DNA of 64,000 nucleotides. It comes from Pseudomonas fluorescens. Its GTDB lineage: Bacteria > Pseudomonadota > Gammaproteobacteria > Pseudomonadales > Pseudomonadaceae. Where the stretch lies: positions 6,514,501 to 6,578,500 of the forward strand of contig NZ_CP148752.1 in NCBI RefSeq assembly GCF_040448305.1, read 5' to 3'. The notes under the pieces are model-generated. The model saw only the letters and a list, made by a program, of their open reading frames with translations, was not told the origin of the DNA and did not search any database. The position numbers and the translations under genes were made by a program. Of this stretch, positions 51,983-60,032 are shown one piece after another (position 1 is the stretch's first letter; each line of letters begins with the position of its first letter).

Positions 51983-52243
51983 ATGCTCGCGCCAAAAGAC
52001 TTCCTCGACGCCCTGACCGGCACCGCCTCCCGTCTCTTCAGCGGCGACACGCCTCTGCCGAAAGCTGAAATCGAAAGCCAGTTCAAAATGTTGCTGCAGA
52101 GCGGCTTCAGCAAACTGGATCTGGTGAGTAGGGAAGAATTCGATAGCCAGATGGTTGTATTGGCGCGCACCCGGGCGCGGTTGGAGAGCCTTGAGGTGAA
52201 GGTGGCTGAGCTGGAAGCGAAGCTGAATCCGCCAACCGAATAA
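51983..52243 (+). CDS. ubiK: UbiK accessory factor (BMFP/DUF526)
   Basis: This 86-residue protein has an N-terminal amphipathic helix (APKDFLDALTGTASRLFSG), a middle IESQFKMLLQSGFSKLDLVSREEFD region and a C-terminal coiled coil (LARTRARLESLEVKVAELEAKL). UbiK helps assemble the ubiquinone-synthesis complex with UbiJ. The start ATG 51983 is preferred over the TTG two codons earlier. It is divergent from glnK. Confidence 0.9.
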   Translation: MLAPKDFLDALTGTASRLFSGDTPLPKAEIESQFKMLLQSGFSKLDLVSREEFDSQMVVLARTRARLESLEVKVAELEAKLNPPTE

Positions 52244-52267
52244 ATTCTGATGTGAAATGCAGTCCCC

Positions 52268-52357
52268 TTGTGGGAGCGAGCCTGCTCGCGATTGAAGGTC
52301 GGAACGACCTTGCGCTTCACCTGTAGGAGCTGCCGCAGGCTGCGATCTTTTGATCTC
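52268..52357. repeat. single REP arm followed by a half copy of a second repeat
   Basis: A lone REP copy (TTGTGGGAGCGAGCCTGCTC..., 52268-52292) is followed at 52322-52357 by one arm of the TGTAGGAGCTGCCG repeat seen as a full pair at 43042-43133. Both lack their inverted partners here, so they are probably remnants at the edge of the island. Confidence 0.7.
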
Positions 52358-52462
52358 AAGCCCCGCAACAATCCCGGCAAAGTCCTACAAAGTTCTCATC
52401 CGCCGTCCGATTGCTCCGCAGATCTCCGGTTCCTAAGCTCACCCTCAGCTGAATGTTCAGCA

Positions 52463-52647
52463 CTGGGTTTGGCGACCCGGAAGCTAAAGGAGCATGACGA
52501 CCATCGACGCAAGTCATGGCGGTTGTGCGTGGGAGATCTCCGGGTCTGCCGGGTTCCTTTTGCTCCGGTTCGCCAACCCGCGTACAACTGCCACCTAATT
52601 GTTTGGCGACAATTGCCGGCAGCCCTTAAGCAAAAGGAGCCGTATCA
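52463..52647 (+). promoter_or_regulatory. structured leader of the BRO-N gene
   Basis: GTTTGGCGAC occurs twice (52468 and 52601), and a related inverted copy lies near 52571. A 16-bp stem joins 52518-52533 with 52577-52592, with 13 Watson-Crick pairs and three G-U pairs. An alternative stem pairs about 52464-52480 with 52566-52580. A small hairpin AATTGT / ACAATT (52597-52602 and 52609-52614) follows. The two ribosome binding sites (AAAGGAGC, before 52494 and before 52648) are alike. This looks like a regulatory RNA or attenuator. Confidence 0.5.
52494..52598 (+). CDS. putative 34-residue leader peptide
   Basis: ATG 52494 follows AAAGGAGC and opens a 34-codon frame (MTTIDASHGGCAWEISGSA, then GFLLLRFANPRTTAT) that ends at TAA 52596-52598. 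It lies inside the structured leader and ends where the second GTTTGGCGAC hairpin begins, so its translation could affect folding. Other frames across this region (including one ending in ATGA overlap with the BRO-N gene) are alternatives. It is possible that none of them is translated. Confidence 0.35.
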   Translation: MTTIDASHGGCAWEISGSAGFLLLRFANPRTTAT

Positions 52648-53172
52648 ATGAATCGAGATGATGCTTACCTGATTCCGCAAGTCTTCACCCGCCACAAACT
52701 CCAACTACACGCCCTCCTAATACAAAACCAACCCTGGTTCAGCGCCCGCGACCTGGGCCGCCTCCTTCGCCTCTATATCGACGAGCGCACCGTCCGAAAA
52801 CTCGATGCAGACCAACACCAAATCGCCCGAACATTCATCCACGGCAGCATCGAAAACACCCTGCTGATCAGCGAATCCGGCGTCTACGCCTTGCTGGTCT
52901 ATCACTACTGCCCCGAATACCGAGCCTTACGCGAATGGCTCACCCACGAAGTTGTTCCCGCCCTGCGAGATGCCCAATACCCCACCACAACCGAACGCCC
53001 GCAACTGAGCCTGCTCAACTGGCCGGAAATGTCGTTGAGCCTGCTGCACTGGAACAACCAGCCATGGATTCGGTTGCAGGATGTGCCGCAGATGATGACA
53101 GAGCAGGATCAGGCAAGACGCCCGGTAAAACCGTGGTGGAAGCGGGCTTCACTCGTCTTGCAGTCGCTTTGA
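52648..53172 (+). CDS. BRO family N-terminal domain protein
   Basis: This 174-residue protein has an N-terminal BRO-N domain (about 10-115) with the LLIQNQPWFSARDLGRLL and LLISESGVYALLVYHY segments found in phage and prophage antirepressor-like proteins. The C-terminal 60 residues are not recognised and are less conserved in type. There is no phage gene nearby. ATG 52648 follows AAAAGGAGCCGTATCA. The function is unknown, probably DNA-binding regulation. It is the first gene of the accessory island. Confidence 0.8.
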   Translation: MNRDDAYLIPQVFTRHKLQLHALLIQNQPWFSARDLGRLLRLYIDERTVRKLDADQHQIARTFIHGSIENTLLISESGVYALLVYHYCPEYRALREWLTHEVVPALRDAQYPTTTERPQLSLLNWPEMSLSLLHWNNQPWIRLQDVPQMMTEQDQARRPVKPWWKRASLVLQSL

Positions 53173-53183
53173 ATATTTAACGT

Positions 53184-53447
53184 TCAACCACGCTCGATCC
53201 GGGCTGAGCGCAACTCGTAGATCGATTGCAGATTCAGCCAGAACTCGGGCGTGGTGTTCAGGTTCATGGATAGCTTCTTCGCCAGACCAGCATTGACACT
53301 GATCTGCTGACTCACCACCCCGCTTACTTCCGCCTCAGGCTCATTCAGCAAACGAGCCAAGCCCTCGATTGTAATGCCCAGCGGCGTCAAAAATTCCTCG
53401 CTGAGAATTTCGCCAGGATGAATCGGGCGCACCCCATTCCTGTTCAT
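53184..53447 (-). CDS. HigA-like antitoxin (XRE family), no toxin partner seen
   Basis: This 87-residue protein has the HigA pattern: RPIHPGEILSEEFLTPLG (7-24), a helix-turn-helix and TPEFWLNLQSIYELRSAR at the end. ATG 53447 has GGGAGGCGTGA upstream. HigB normally lies just upstream of higA. The 53448-53639 gap upstream has no ORF of the right size, so no HigB is present. It is convergent with the BRO-N gene. Confidence 0.82.
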   Translation of the reverse strand: MNRNGVRPIHPGEILSEEFLTPLGITIEGLARLLNEPEAEVSGVVSQQISVNAGLAKKLSMNLNTTPEFWLNLQSIYELRSARIERG

Positions 53448-53639
53448 TCACGCCTCCCAAGGTTGCATTCAGCGAGATAATAAGCAGCAACCTTCATCCG
53501 GCAAGACCATCCACGCTCTTTCACCGACGTCCTTCATCTTTCTCGGCACGGTCCTACAAAAAGCGGCGCTCCGGCCTGATTTATCAGTCCTCACCCTTTT
53601 CTTTACGCTTTTCGCCTTGTTACTCGATAGACACTAGCA

Positions 53640-54173
53640 ATGAGAAGAAAAGGAAAAGGCACCGAACTTCGAAACCAGACTTACAAATCAGATGCACGAA
53701 AGCTCGCATATAAAATGTTCGTCAAGGACTGTAAATCTCGGGCCAGGAAACTCAACACCGAGGCGGTTAGGTTCGACCCAATAACTCCAGCTGCGATTAC
53801 TGCCTGCCTCCCATGGTTGGAAGCAGCACTCTTCCCATGGGAAAGCGTGCCGAACTGGAAGTGCAAAGATGCCAAGGGACTGGATTTGGCCATCTGGTAC
53901 GAACAGAAACTATGTGGTCTGTGTTATGCCACTCCGCGTAAAAGCGCTATTTGCATAAAGATCATTCTTTTGCAGGGTCACCCAGACAGGTCTCATCCTC
54001 TTCGTGGCTTGATCGCCCCGATGGCACTGCTGGCTACAGATACCTATGCACGAATGCTGGGGTGCAAAGAAATAGAGATTCAGGATCCTGGCCCAAATGT
54101 CGTCCCCTACTACCAGAGCCTCGGATTCAGCTTCGACCAGAACAATCGACTTGTCATTTACCTGGACGATTAA
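53640..54173 (+). CDS. GNAT-like acetyltransferase
   Basis: This 177-residue protein has a basic N-terminal extension (MRRKGKGTELRNQTYK) and a C-terminal GNAT-like part with RGLIAPMALLATDTYARMLG and VVPYYQSLGFSFD, the usual tail of acetyltransferases. The acetyl-CoA loop is not the classical QxxGxA. It is A+T-richer than neighbours, with rarer codons, and lacks a clear ribosome binding site, which together suggest transfer. The target is unknown. It may form a pair with the 56-residue ORF downstream. Confidence 0.65.
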   Translation: MRRKGKGTELRNQTYKSDARKLAYKMFVKDCKSRARKLNTEAVRFDPITPAAITACLPWLEAALFPWESVPNWKCKDAKGLDLAIWYEQKLCGLCYATPRKSAICIKIILLQGHPDRSHPLRGLIAPMALLATDTYARMLGCKEIEIQDPGPNVVPYYQSLGFSFDQNNRLVIYLDD

Positions 54174-54209
54174 TAGTATCGATCTCACTCCCAGGCACAG
54201 GAGGTGTCC

Positions 54210-54380
54210 ATGATTCACAGAAAGCGCAAAGCCAAGCTTTTACTCATCATTCAATATCATGCTGAAGCACTTCGGCTAGGCGGCAAGATTTCAGCCAATC
54301 AACAACGATTTCTTGATGTCGCTGCGGCTCACGGCAAAGACCTTGAACCTCCGGGCTTACTTGCCGGTAAAAGAGCCTGA
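54210..54380 (+). CDS. hypothetical 56-residue protein
   Basis: A short ORF follows GAGGTGTCC at ATG 54210 and runs to TGA 54380. It encodes a basic, helical protein (MIHRKRKAKLLLIIQYHAEA then LRLGGKISANQQRFLDVAA). It lies 36 bases after the GNAT-like gene, which suggests one transcript. No family is recognised. The AGGAGGTG-type ribosome binding site and codon use support it being real. A hairpin follows. Confidence 0.6.
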   Translation: MIHRKRKAKLLLIIQYHAEALRLGGKISANQQRFLDVAAAHGKDLEPPGLLAGKRA

Positions 54381-54392
54381 AACCGCCTACCA

Positions 54393-54419
54393 AAGAACCG
54401 CCTGAATGGCGGTTCTTTC
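54393..54419 (+). terminator. terminator of the island genes
   Basis: A stem AAAGAACCGCC / GGCGGTTCTTT with a short loop lies about 13 bases after the 56-residue ORF. Confidence 0.7.
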
Positions 54420-54552
54420 TGCCCGCCCGTCCGGCGATGGCTCGCAACATCCTGCGAAAATTCACCTTCTCTCACGCCACGCGAAATGCTCATCTCCTGA
54501 CTACCCTTGAAAAACCGCAGGAAGCGGCTCCCCGTAATTTCAAGGAACGACC

Positions 54553-56046
54553 ATGTCCCTCTCCATCGTCCACAGCCGCGCCCAGATTGGCGTGGATGCG
54601 CCCGCCGTTACCGTCGAAGTCCATCTGGCCAACGGTCTGCCCTCGCTGACGATGGTCGGCCTGCCCGAAGCGGCGGTGAAGGAAAGCAAGGACCGGGTGC
54701 GTAGCGCGATCATCAATTCGGGGCTGCAATTTCCGGCGCGTCGGATCACGCTGAATCTGGCGCCAGCGGACTTGCCCAAGGATGGCGGGCGGTTCGATCT
54801 GGCGATTGCCTTGGGGATTCTCTCGGCCAGTGTGCAGGTGCCGACCCTGACACTGGATGACGTGGAGTGCCTGGGAGAGTTGGCGCTGTCAGGTGCGGTG
54901 CGGGCGGTTCGCGGGGTGTTGCCGGCGGCGCTGGCGGCACGCAAGGCCGGGCGTATGCTGGTAGTCCCGCGAGCGAATGCCGAGGAGGCATGCCTGGCGT
55001 CGGGGTTGAAGGTGATTGCGGTGGATCATCTGCTTCAAGCGGTCGCGCATTTCAATGGCCACACGCCCATCGAACCCTACGCCTCCAACGGTTTGCTCTA
55101 CGCCAGCAAACCCTACCCAGACTTGAATGAAGTTCAGGGGCAACTTGCGGCCAAGCGAGCCTTGCTGATTGCGGCGGCGGGGGCTCATAACCTGTTGTTC
55201 AGCGGGCCGCCGGGGACGGGAAAAACGTTGTTGGCGAGTCGTCTGCCGGGGCTGTTACCGCCATTGGCCGAGAGCGAAGCGCTGGAAGTCGCAGCGATTC
55301 AATCGGTCGCCAGCTGTGTGCCACTGAGCCATTGGCCACAGCGCCCCTTCCGACAACCACACCATTCCGCCTCAGGACCGGCACTGGTGGGCGGTGGCTC
55401 GAAACCACAACCGGGCGAAATCACCCTCGCTCACCATGGCGTGCTGTTCCTCGATGAACTCCCGGAATTTGATCGCAAGGTATTGGAGGTGTTGAGAGAG
55501 CCACTGGAATCCGGCCACATCGTGATTTCCCGTGCCAAGGACCGCGTACGCTTCCCGGCGCGCTTTCAACTGGTCGCCGCGATGAATCCCTGCCCCTGTG
55601 GATATCTTGGCGAACCGAGTGGCCGTTGTTCCTGTACGCCGGACATGGTTCAGCGCTATCGCAACAAACTGTCGGGGCCACTGCTGGATCGTATTGATCT
55701 GCACCTGACGGTTGCTCGCGAAGCCACGGCATTGAATCCTGCGTTAAAACCCGGCGACGACACTGCCACCGCCGCCGAGTTGGTTGCCGACGCACGAGAA
55801 CGGCAACAAAAGCGCCAAGGCTGTGCCAATGCCTTTCTCGACTTGCCGGGCCTGCGCAGACACTGCAAGTTATCCACAACAGACGAAACCTGGCTGGAGA
55901 CGGCGTGTGAACGACTGACCTTGTCACTGCGAGCGGCCCATCGACTGCTCAAAGTAGCGCGCACTCTTGCGGACCTTGAACAAGTCGATGAGATCAGACG
56001 CGAGCACTTGGCCGAAGCGCTGCAATATCGGCCAACAAGCCAGTAG
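54553..56046 (+). CDS. comM: YifB/ComM AAA+ ATPase (Mg chelatase-like)
   Basis: This 497-residue protein has an N-terminal Lon-protease-like fold (1-180: LSIVHSRAQIGVDAPAVTVEVH, GLPEAAVKESKDRVR) and an AAA+ domain with Walker A GPPGTGKT at 218-225 and Walker B VLFLDELPEF. The C-terminal zinc-like cysteines (CPCGYLG and CSC) are also typical. In Vibrio and others ComM is a branch-migration helicase in natural transformation. The family is old and kept in non-competent species. ATG 54553 follows AAGGAACGACC. Confidence 0.93.
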   Translation: MSLSIVHSRAQIGVDAPAVTVEVHLANGLPSLTMVGLPEAAVKESKDRVRSAIINSGLQFPARRITLNLAPADLPKDGGRFDLAIALGILSASVQVPTLTLDDVECLGELALSGAVRAVRGVLPAALAARKAGRMLVVPRANAEEACLASGLKVIAVDHLLQAVAHFNGHTPIEPYASNGLLYASKPYPDLNEVQGQLAAKRALLIAAAGAHNLLFSGPPGTGKTLLASRLPGLLPPLAESEALEVAAIQSVASCVPLSHWPQRPFRQPHHSASGPALVGGGSKPQPGEITLAHHGVLFLDELPEFDRKVLEVLREPLESGHIVISRAKDRVRFPARFQLVAAMNPCPCGYLGEPSGRCSCTPDMVQRYRNKLSGPLLDRIDLHLTVAREATALNPALKPGDDTATAAELVADARERQQKRQGCANAFLDLPGLRRHCKLSTTDETWLETACERLTLSLRAAHRLLKVARTLADLEQVDEIRREHLAEALQYRPTSQ

Positions 56047-56135
56047 CTCAAATTTGTAAGTATTTTTTTGAGAAAAACGTCATTCCCAAGTGTTTTTTTC
56101 GACCAGTAAGCGGTTTTTCGGAAAGATGGCGAAAA

Positions 56136-57350
56136 TCAACCCTTGGTAAGGTCAACCAACGGCGTCTGCCGCACCTCAGTCTCCCGCCCACCTTGAATCT
56201 CGCTCACCTGCTTCAACGCCTTATCCACAGCGGTCTTATCCGCCAGCAAGCCGTAGCTGATGCGGAACTGCTTTTGCTCCTTCGGCCCAATCATTGGCAC
56301 CAGGTTCAGTGGCCGTTGATACCGGCGGTTGTAGGAAAAACTCGTGCCTGGCTCCAGCCCCGTGACATAGCCCTGCCCTTGGGTATCGGTGTTTTTCCAC
56401 AGCGAGAACACGGGCAGTGTTTGAGTGTTGAAACCGACCGAAACGCCCAGGCTTCCGGCCTTGTTATGCAGGACGGTCAATGTATCGCCCTTGGCATCGG
56501 CGTACGGCACTACGTTGTAAACCGTTTCGTCGTAGTCCTTGGTCGGTGCGCGGTAGGTTTGCCAGTCCGGCAAATCGCTTTTGGCTTTATCGTTGAACGG
56601 CGACACCTGTTTCACCGGCGCAACGAAGCGGGCGCCCTGCTCCAGGAATGGGGTGCTGAAGTTGCTGTGATACAGCGCCTGGTATTCCTTTGGATAGTCG
56701 CCGTTGTTGGTCAGGGTGTCGTTGAGGGCGAACGCTACGCTGCCGGGCTCGGTGACCAGTTCGGTCGCGACCGAGAAGTCGACTTTCTTGAAAGCCTGCT
56801 CTTTCAGCTCGCCGCGCAGGCTGATGGCGTACGGTGGTTTTTCATCGATGTGCAGGGTGACTTTGTTGGCCGGGATATTGGCAGCGCGACCGTGCAGGGT
56901 CAGCAGTTCGCCGTTGTCGATGCCGGGATGGCCGACCCATTCGTAGCCGCAGCGGGTGACCAGTTCATTGAAGCCTTCCAGCCAGCCCAGGCCACCACGG
57001 CCGTTGAGCTCTATGAAGGACGGATTGACCACTTCCTTGACTGGCGAATCCCAACCCATGCGCACGTTACCGACCGAGGCCTGCAGGACGTTCATGCCGC
57101 GAGTTGGAACTACCGAAAGTTTCATCGTGCCGTTATCGATGTCGACGATGCTGACGCCTTCCTGCCGACCGCCGTGCAAGGTGCGCAGGGTCACGCTGAA
57201 AGGTTTGTCGATTTTTACGCCGAGTTGCTGGCTGGTGATTTGCCAGTTCTGGGCGGCTTTGTCGGTGTCGAGCAGGACGTAATCCCAGGCTAGGGCTTGG
57301 GAGGCAGCGGACAGTGCGCTGAGGGCAACGAAGAGTTTGAGTGGGGTCAT
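56136..57350 (-). CDS. periplasmic aldose-1-epimerase-like protein (DUF4432)
   Basis: This 404-residue protein has a signal peptide (1-21, cleaved near SQALA) and a galactose-mutarotase-like beta-sandwich with the DUF4432 features VVPTRGMNVLQASVGNVRMGWDSPVKEVVNPSF (pattern) and GWLEGFNELVTRCG, followed by HGRAANIPA. Most DUF4432 proteins are cytoplasmic, so the export signal is notable. It probably isomerises or binds a sugar in the periplasm. The start 57350 gives the signal peptide. The longer frame does not. Confidence 0.8.
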   Translation of the reverse strand: MTPLKLFVALSALSAASQALAWDYVLLDTDKAAQNWQITSQQLGVKIDKPFSVTLRTLHGGRQEGVSIVDIDNGTMKLSVVPTRGMNVLQASVGNVRMGWDSPVKEVVNPSFIELNGRGGLGWLEGFNELVTRCGYEWVGHPGIDNGELLTLHGRAANIPANKVTLHIDEKPPYAISLRGELKEQAFKKVDFSVATELVTEPGSVAFALNDTLTNNGDYPKEYQALYHSNFSTPFLEQGARFVAPVKQVSPFNDKAKSDLPDWQTYRAPTKDYDETVYNVVPYADAKGDTLTVLHNKAGSLGVSVGFNTQTLPVFSLWKNTDTQGQGYVTGLEPGTSFSYNRRYQRPLNLVPMIGPKEQKQFRISYGLLADKTAVDKALKQVSEIQGGRETEVRQTPLVDLTKG

Positions 57351-57442
57351 GGCAATAGCCTTTCTTGGAGTTGTGCCATTTTTATAGACCTGATGAAACG
57401 TTTCAGCAAGCATAAAAGTCGAGACATCGGTGGCTTCATCGT

Positions 57443-58363
57443 TCAGCTCAGATGCACGACATCCGGCAATTCCATGGACCGGACTTCGTTTTGCAGAAAG
57501 TCACTGAGCCGGCGCATGCGTTCGCCGCCGGGCCGGGTTTTCGGCCATACCAGGTAATAACACTCGCCACTGGCGACGGCGGTTGGCCACGGCAAACTCA
57601 GGCGTCCCTGGGCCACATCCTCCGCCACCATCAGCAAATCGCCCATGGACACGCCATAACCCCGCGCGGCGGCGATCATGCCCAGTTCCAGGGTATCGAA
57701 CACCTGTCCGCCCTTGAGCGACACCTGATCGGCCAGTCCCATGCGTTCCAGCCAGTTGCGCCAGTCGCGGCGGTCCGGCGTCGGGTGCAGCAACTCGGTG
57801 TTGGCCAGACGCTCGACATCCCAGGGCTGGTCGCCCCGCAGGTTGGGCGCCCCGACCGGGATCAATTCCTCGGGGAACAGGTAACTCGCCTCCCAGTCCG
57901 GCGGAAAATGTCCGTTACCCAGCAGCACCGCACAGTCGAACGGCTCGTCGTTGAAGTCCACCGAATCGATGTCCATCCACGCACTGGTCAGTTGCACTTC
58001 GTTACCCGGTTGCAGATGACGGAAGCGACTGAGGCGCGCCAGCAACCAGCGCATGGTCAGGGTCGACGGGGCTTTCATGCGCAAGATGTCGTCTTCGGCG
58101 CGCAAGGTATTGCAGGCGCGCTCCAGGGCGGTGAAGCCTTCGCGAATGCCCGGCAACAGCAAACGGGCCGACTCGGTCAATTGCAGATTACGGCCACTGC
58201 GGTGAAACAAGCGGCAGGCAAAATGCTCTTCGAGCGTACGAATATGTCGGCTGACCGCACTTTGGGTAATCGACAGCTCTTCGGCCGCGCGGGTAAACGA
58301 GCTGTGCCGCGCCGCCGCTTCGAATGCGCGCAGGGCATACAAGGGAGGAAGACGACGGGACAT
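57443..58363 (-). CDS. LysR-family transcriptional regulator (GcvA type)
   Basis: This 306-residue protein has an N-terminal helix-turn-helix (LYALRAFEAAARHSSFTRAAEELSITQSAVSRHIRTLE, pattern at 8-45) and a substrate-binding domain (about 90-300). ATG 58363 follows GGAGCTTTCCC. The frame start upstream by 58 codons runs into the divergent exporter gene and was rejected. It is divergent from the MATE exporter gene and may control it or another target. The ligand is unknown. Confidence 0.9.
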   Translation of the reverse strand: MSRRLPPLYALRAFEAAARHSSFTRAAEELSITQSAVSRHIRTLEEHFACRLFHRSGRNLQLTESARLLLPGIREGFTALERACNTLRAEDDILRMKAPSTLTMRWLLARLSRFRHLQPGNEVQLTSAWMDIDSVDFNDEPFDCAVLLGNGHFPPDWEASYLFPEELIPVGAPNLRGDQPWDVERLANTELLHPTPDRRDWRNWLERMGLADQVSLKGGQVFDTLELGMIAAARGYGVSMGDLLMVAEDVAQGRLSLPWPTAVASGECYYLVWPKTRPGGERMRRLSDFLQNEVRSMELPDVVHLS

Positions 58364-58515
58364 TGGGAAAGCTCCTACTGCGGGTTTCGCCCACCCTAGC
58401 AGAAACTCTCCAGAATGAGTTTGAATCATGCCATCCATCCTTTTTATCCCTTTGTGCAAACCGCGCAGAGCGCCGAGAATCGGTGCTTTCCTGTTCCCTT
58501 TGATAATCGAGCGTG

Positions 58516-59931
58516 ATGACCATGCAGCATCCAGCACGTACTGAACTCTGGGCCATCCTGCGGCTGGCGGGGCCGCTGATTGCCTCGCAGTTGGCGCACA
58601 TGCTGATGGTCCTCACCGACACCCTGATGATGGCGCGCCTGAGTCCCGAAGCGTTGGCCGGTGGCGGGCTCGGTGCGGCGACCTACTCGTTCGTGTCGAT
58701 TTTCTGCATTGGCGTGATCGCAGCGGTAGGTACGCTGGTGGCGATCCGTCAGGGTGCCGGCGATATTGTCGGGGCTACCCGGCTGACCCAGGCTGGGTTG
58801 TGGCTGGCGTGGCTGATGGCGCTGGTCGCCGGTTTGCTGCTGTGGAACCTCAAACCGGTGCTGCTGCTGTTCGGCCAGACCGAAAGCAACGTCCATGCGG
58901 CCGGGCAGTTTTTGATTTTCCTGCCGTTCGCCCTGCCTGGCTACCTGAGCTTCATGGCCCTGCGCGGGTTCACCAGCGCCATTGGTCGTGCGACGCCGGT
59001 GATGGTCATCAGCCTCGGCGGTACGGTCGCCAACTTCTTGCTCAACTATGCGCTGATTACCGGGATGTTCGGCCTGCCGAAACTGGGGCTGACGGGCATC
59101 GGGTTGGTCACGGCGATTGTCGCCAACCTCATGGCACTTGCGCTGGCGTGGCACATTCGTCGGCATCCGGCTTATGAGGCCTATCCGCTGCGCCAGGGCC
59201 TGTCGCGGCTGAACCGCCAGTACCTGAAGGAGCTGTGGCGCCTGGGCCTGCCGATTGGCGGTACCTACGCGGTGGAAGTCGGTCTGTTTGCCTTCGCCGC
59301 GCTGTGCATGGGCACCATGGGCAGTACGCAACTGGGCGCACACCAGATCGCCCTGCAAATCGTCTCGGTGGCGTTCATGGTCCCGGCGGGTATTTCCTAC
59401 GCAATCACGATGCGCATCGGCCAGCACTACGGCGCCGGGCAACTGCTGGATGCGCGGCTGGCCGGGCGGGTCGGCATTGCGTTCGGGGCGGCGGCGATGC
59501 TGTGTTTCGCCATGGTCTTCTGGCTATTGCCAAACCAGTTGGTCGGCCTGTTTCTCGACCACAACGACCCGGCGTTTCGCGATGTCATCAACCTTGCCGT
59601 GAGCCTGCTGGCGGTGGCGGCATGGTTCGAGTTGTTCGACGGCGTGCAAACCATTGCCATGGGCTGCATTCGCGGACTCAAGGATGCCAAGACCACTTTC
59701 CTCGTCGGTCTGGGTTGCTATTGGCTGATTGGCGCACCGGCGGCGTGGTGGATGGCGTTCCACCTGGACTGGGGGCCAACGGGTGTCTGGTGGGGCCTGG
59801 CGCTGGGGCTGGCGTGTGCAGCGGTGAGCCTGACCCTGGGGTTTGAGTGGAAGATGAAGCGGATGATCAAGCGGGACACGACGTCAGAGCAGCGCTTCGA
59901 GGTCGCTCAGACAGACTCATATCCCTTGTAG
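58516..59931 (+). CDS. MATE family multidrug exporter (NorM type)
   Basis: This 471-residue protein has twelve hydrophobic segments in two homologous halves. The N-terminal ILRLAGPLIASQLAHMLMVLTDTLMMARLSPEALAGGGLG is the MATE opening (pattern), and the NorM-type acidic and polar residues of the cation site lie in the middle helices. It probably extrudes cationic drugs with Na+ or H+. ATG 58516 and ATG 58522 are both possible. The stop codon TAG lies inside the REP sequence that follows. Confidence 0.9.
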   Translation: MTMQHPARTELWAILRLAGPLIASQLAHMLMVLTDTLMMARLSPEALAGGGLGAATYSFVSIFCIGVIAAVGTLVAIRQGAGDIVGATRLTQAGLWLAWLMALVAGLLLWNLKPVLLLFGQTESNVHAAGQFLIFLPFALPGYLSFMALRGFTSAIGRATPVMVISLGGTVANFLLNYALITGMFGLPKLGLTGIGLVTAIVANLMALALAWHIRRHPAYEAYPLRQGLSRLNRQYLKELWRLGLPIGGTYAVEVGLFAFAALCMGTMGSTQLGAHQIALQIVSVAFMVPAGISYAITMRIGQHYGAGQLLDARLAGRVGIAFGAAAMLCFAMVFWLLPNQLVGLFLDHNDPAFRDVINLAVSLLAVAAWFELFDGVQTIAMGCIRGLKDAKTTFLVGLGCYWLIGAPAAWWMAFHLDWGPTGVWWGLALGLACAAVSLTLGFEWKMKRMIKRDTTSEQRFEVAQTDSYPL

Positions 59932-60017
59932 GAGTGAGCCTGCTCGCGATAGCGAACTATCAGCCGACATGAATGTTGACTGACCTGGCCTCATCGCGAG
60001 CAGGCTCACTCCTACAG
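59928..60017. repeat. REP doublet overlapping the exporter stop codon
   Basis: Inverted arms TGTAGGAGTGAGCCTGCTCGCGATAG (59928-59953) and the complement ending near 60017. The TAG of the first arm serves as the stop codon of the MATE gene. The core has the TGAGCC variant. Confidence 0.85.
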
Positions 60018-60032
60018 GGGGTCGTGGGGTTT

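Noticed and set aside
52396..52587. 63-residue minus-strand frame and a long plus-strand frame (52268-52651) over the BRO-N leader
   Set aside because: They run through REP sequence and the hairpins; neither has a ribosome binding site at a sensible start. The plus-strand frame does end in ATGA overlap with the BRO-N start, so it is kept as an alternative only.
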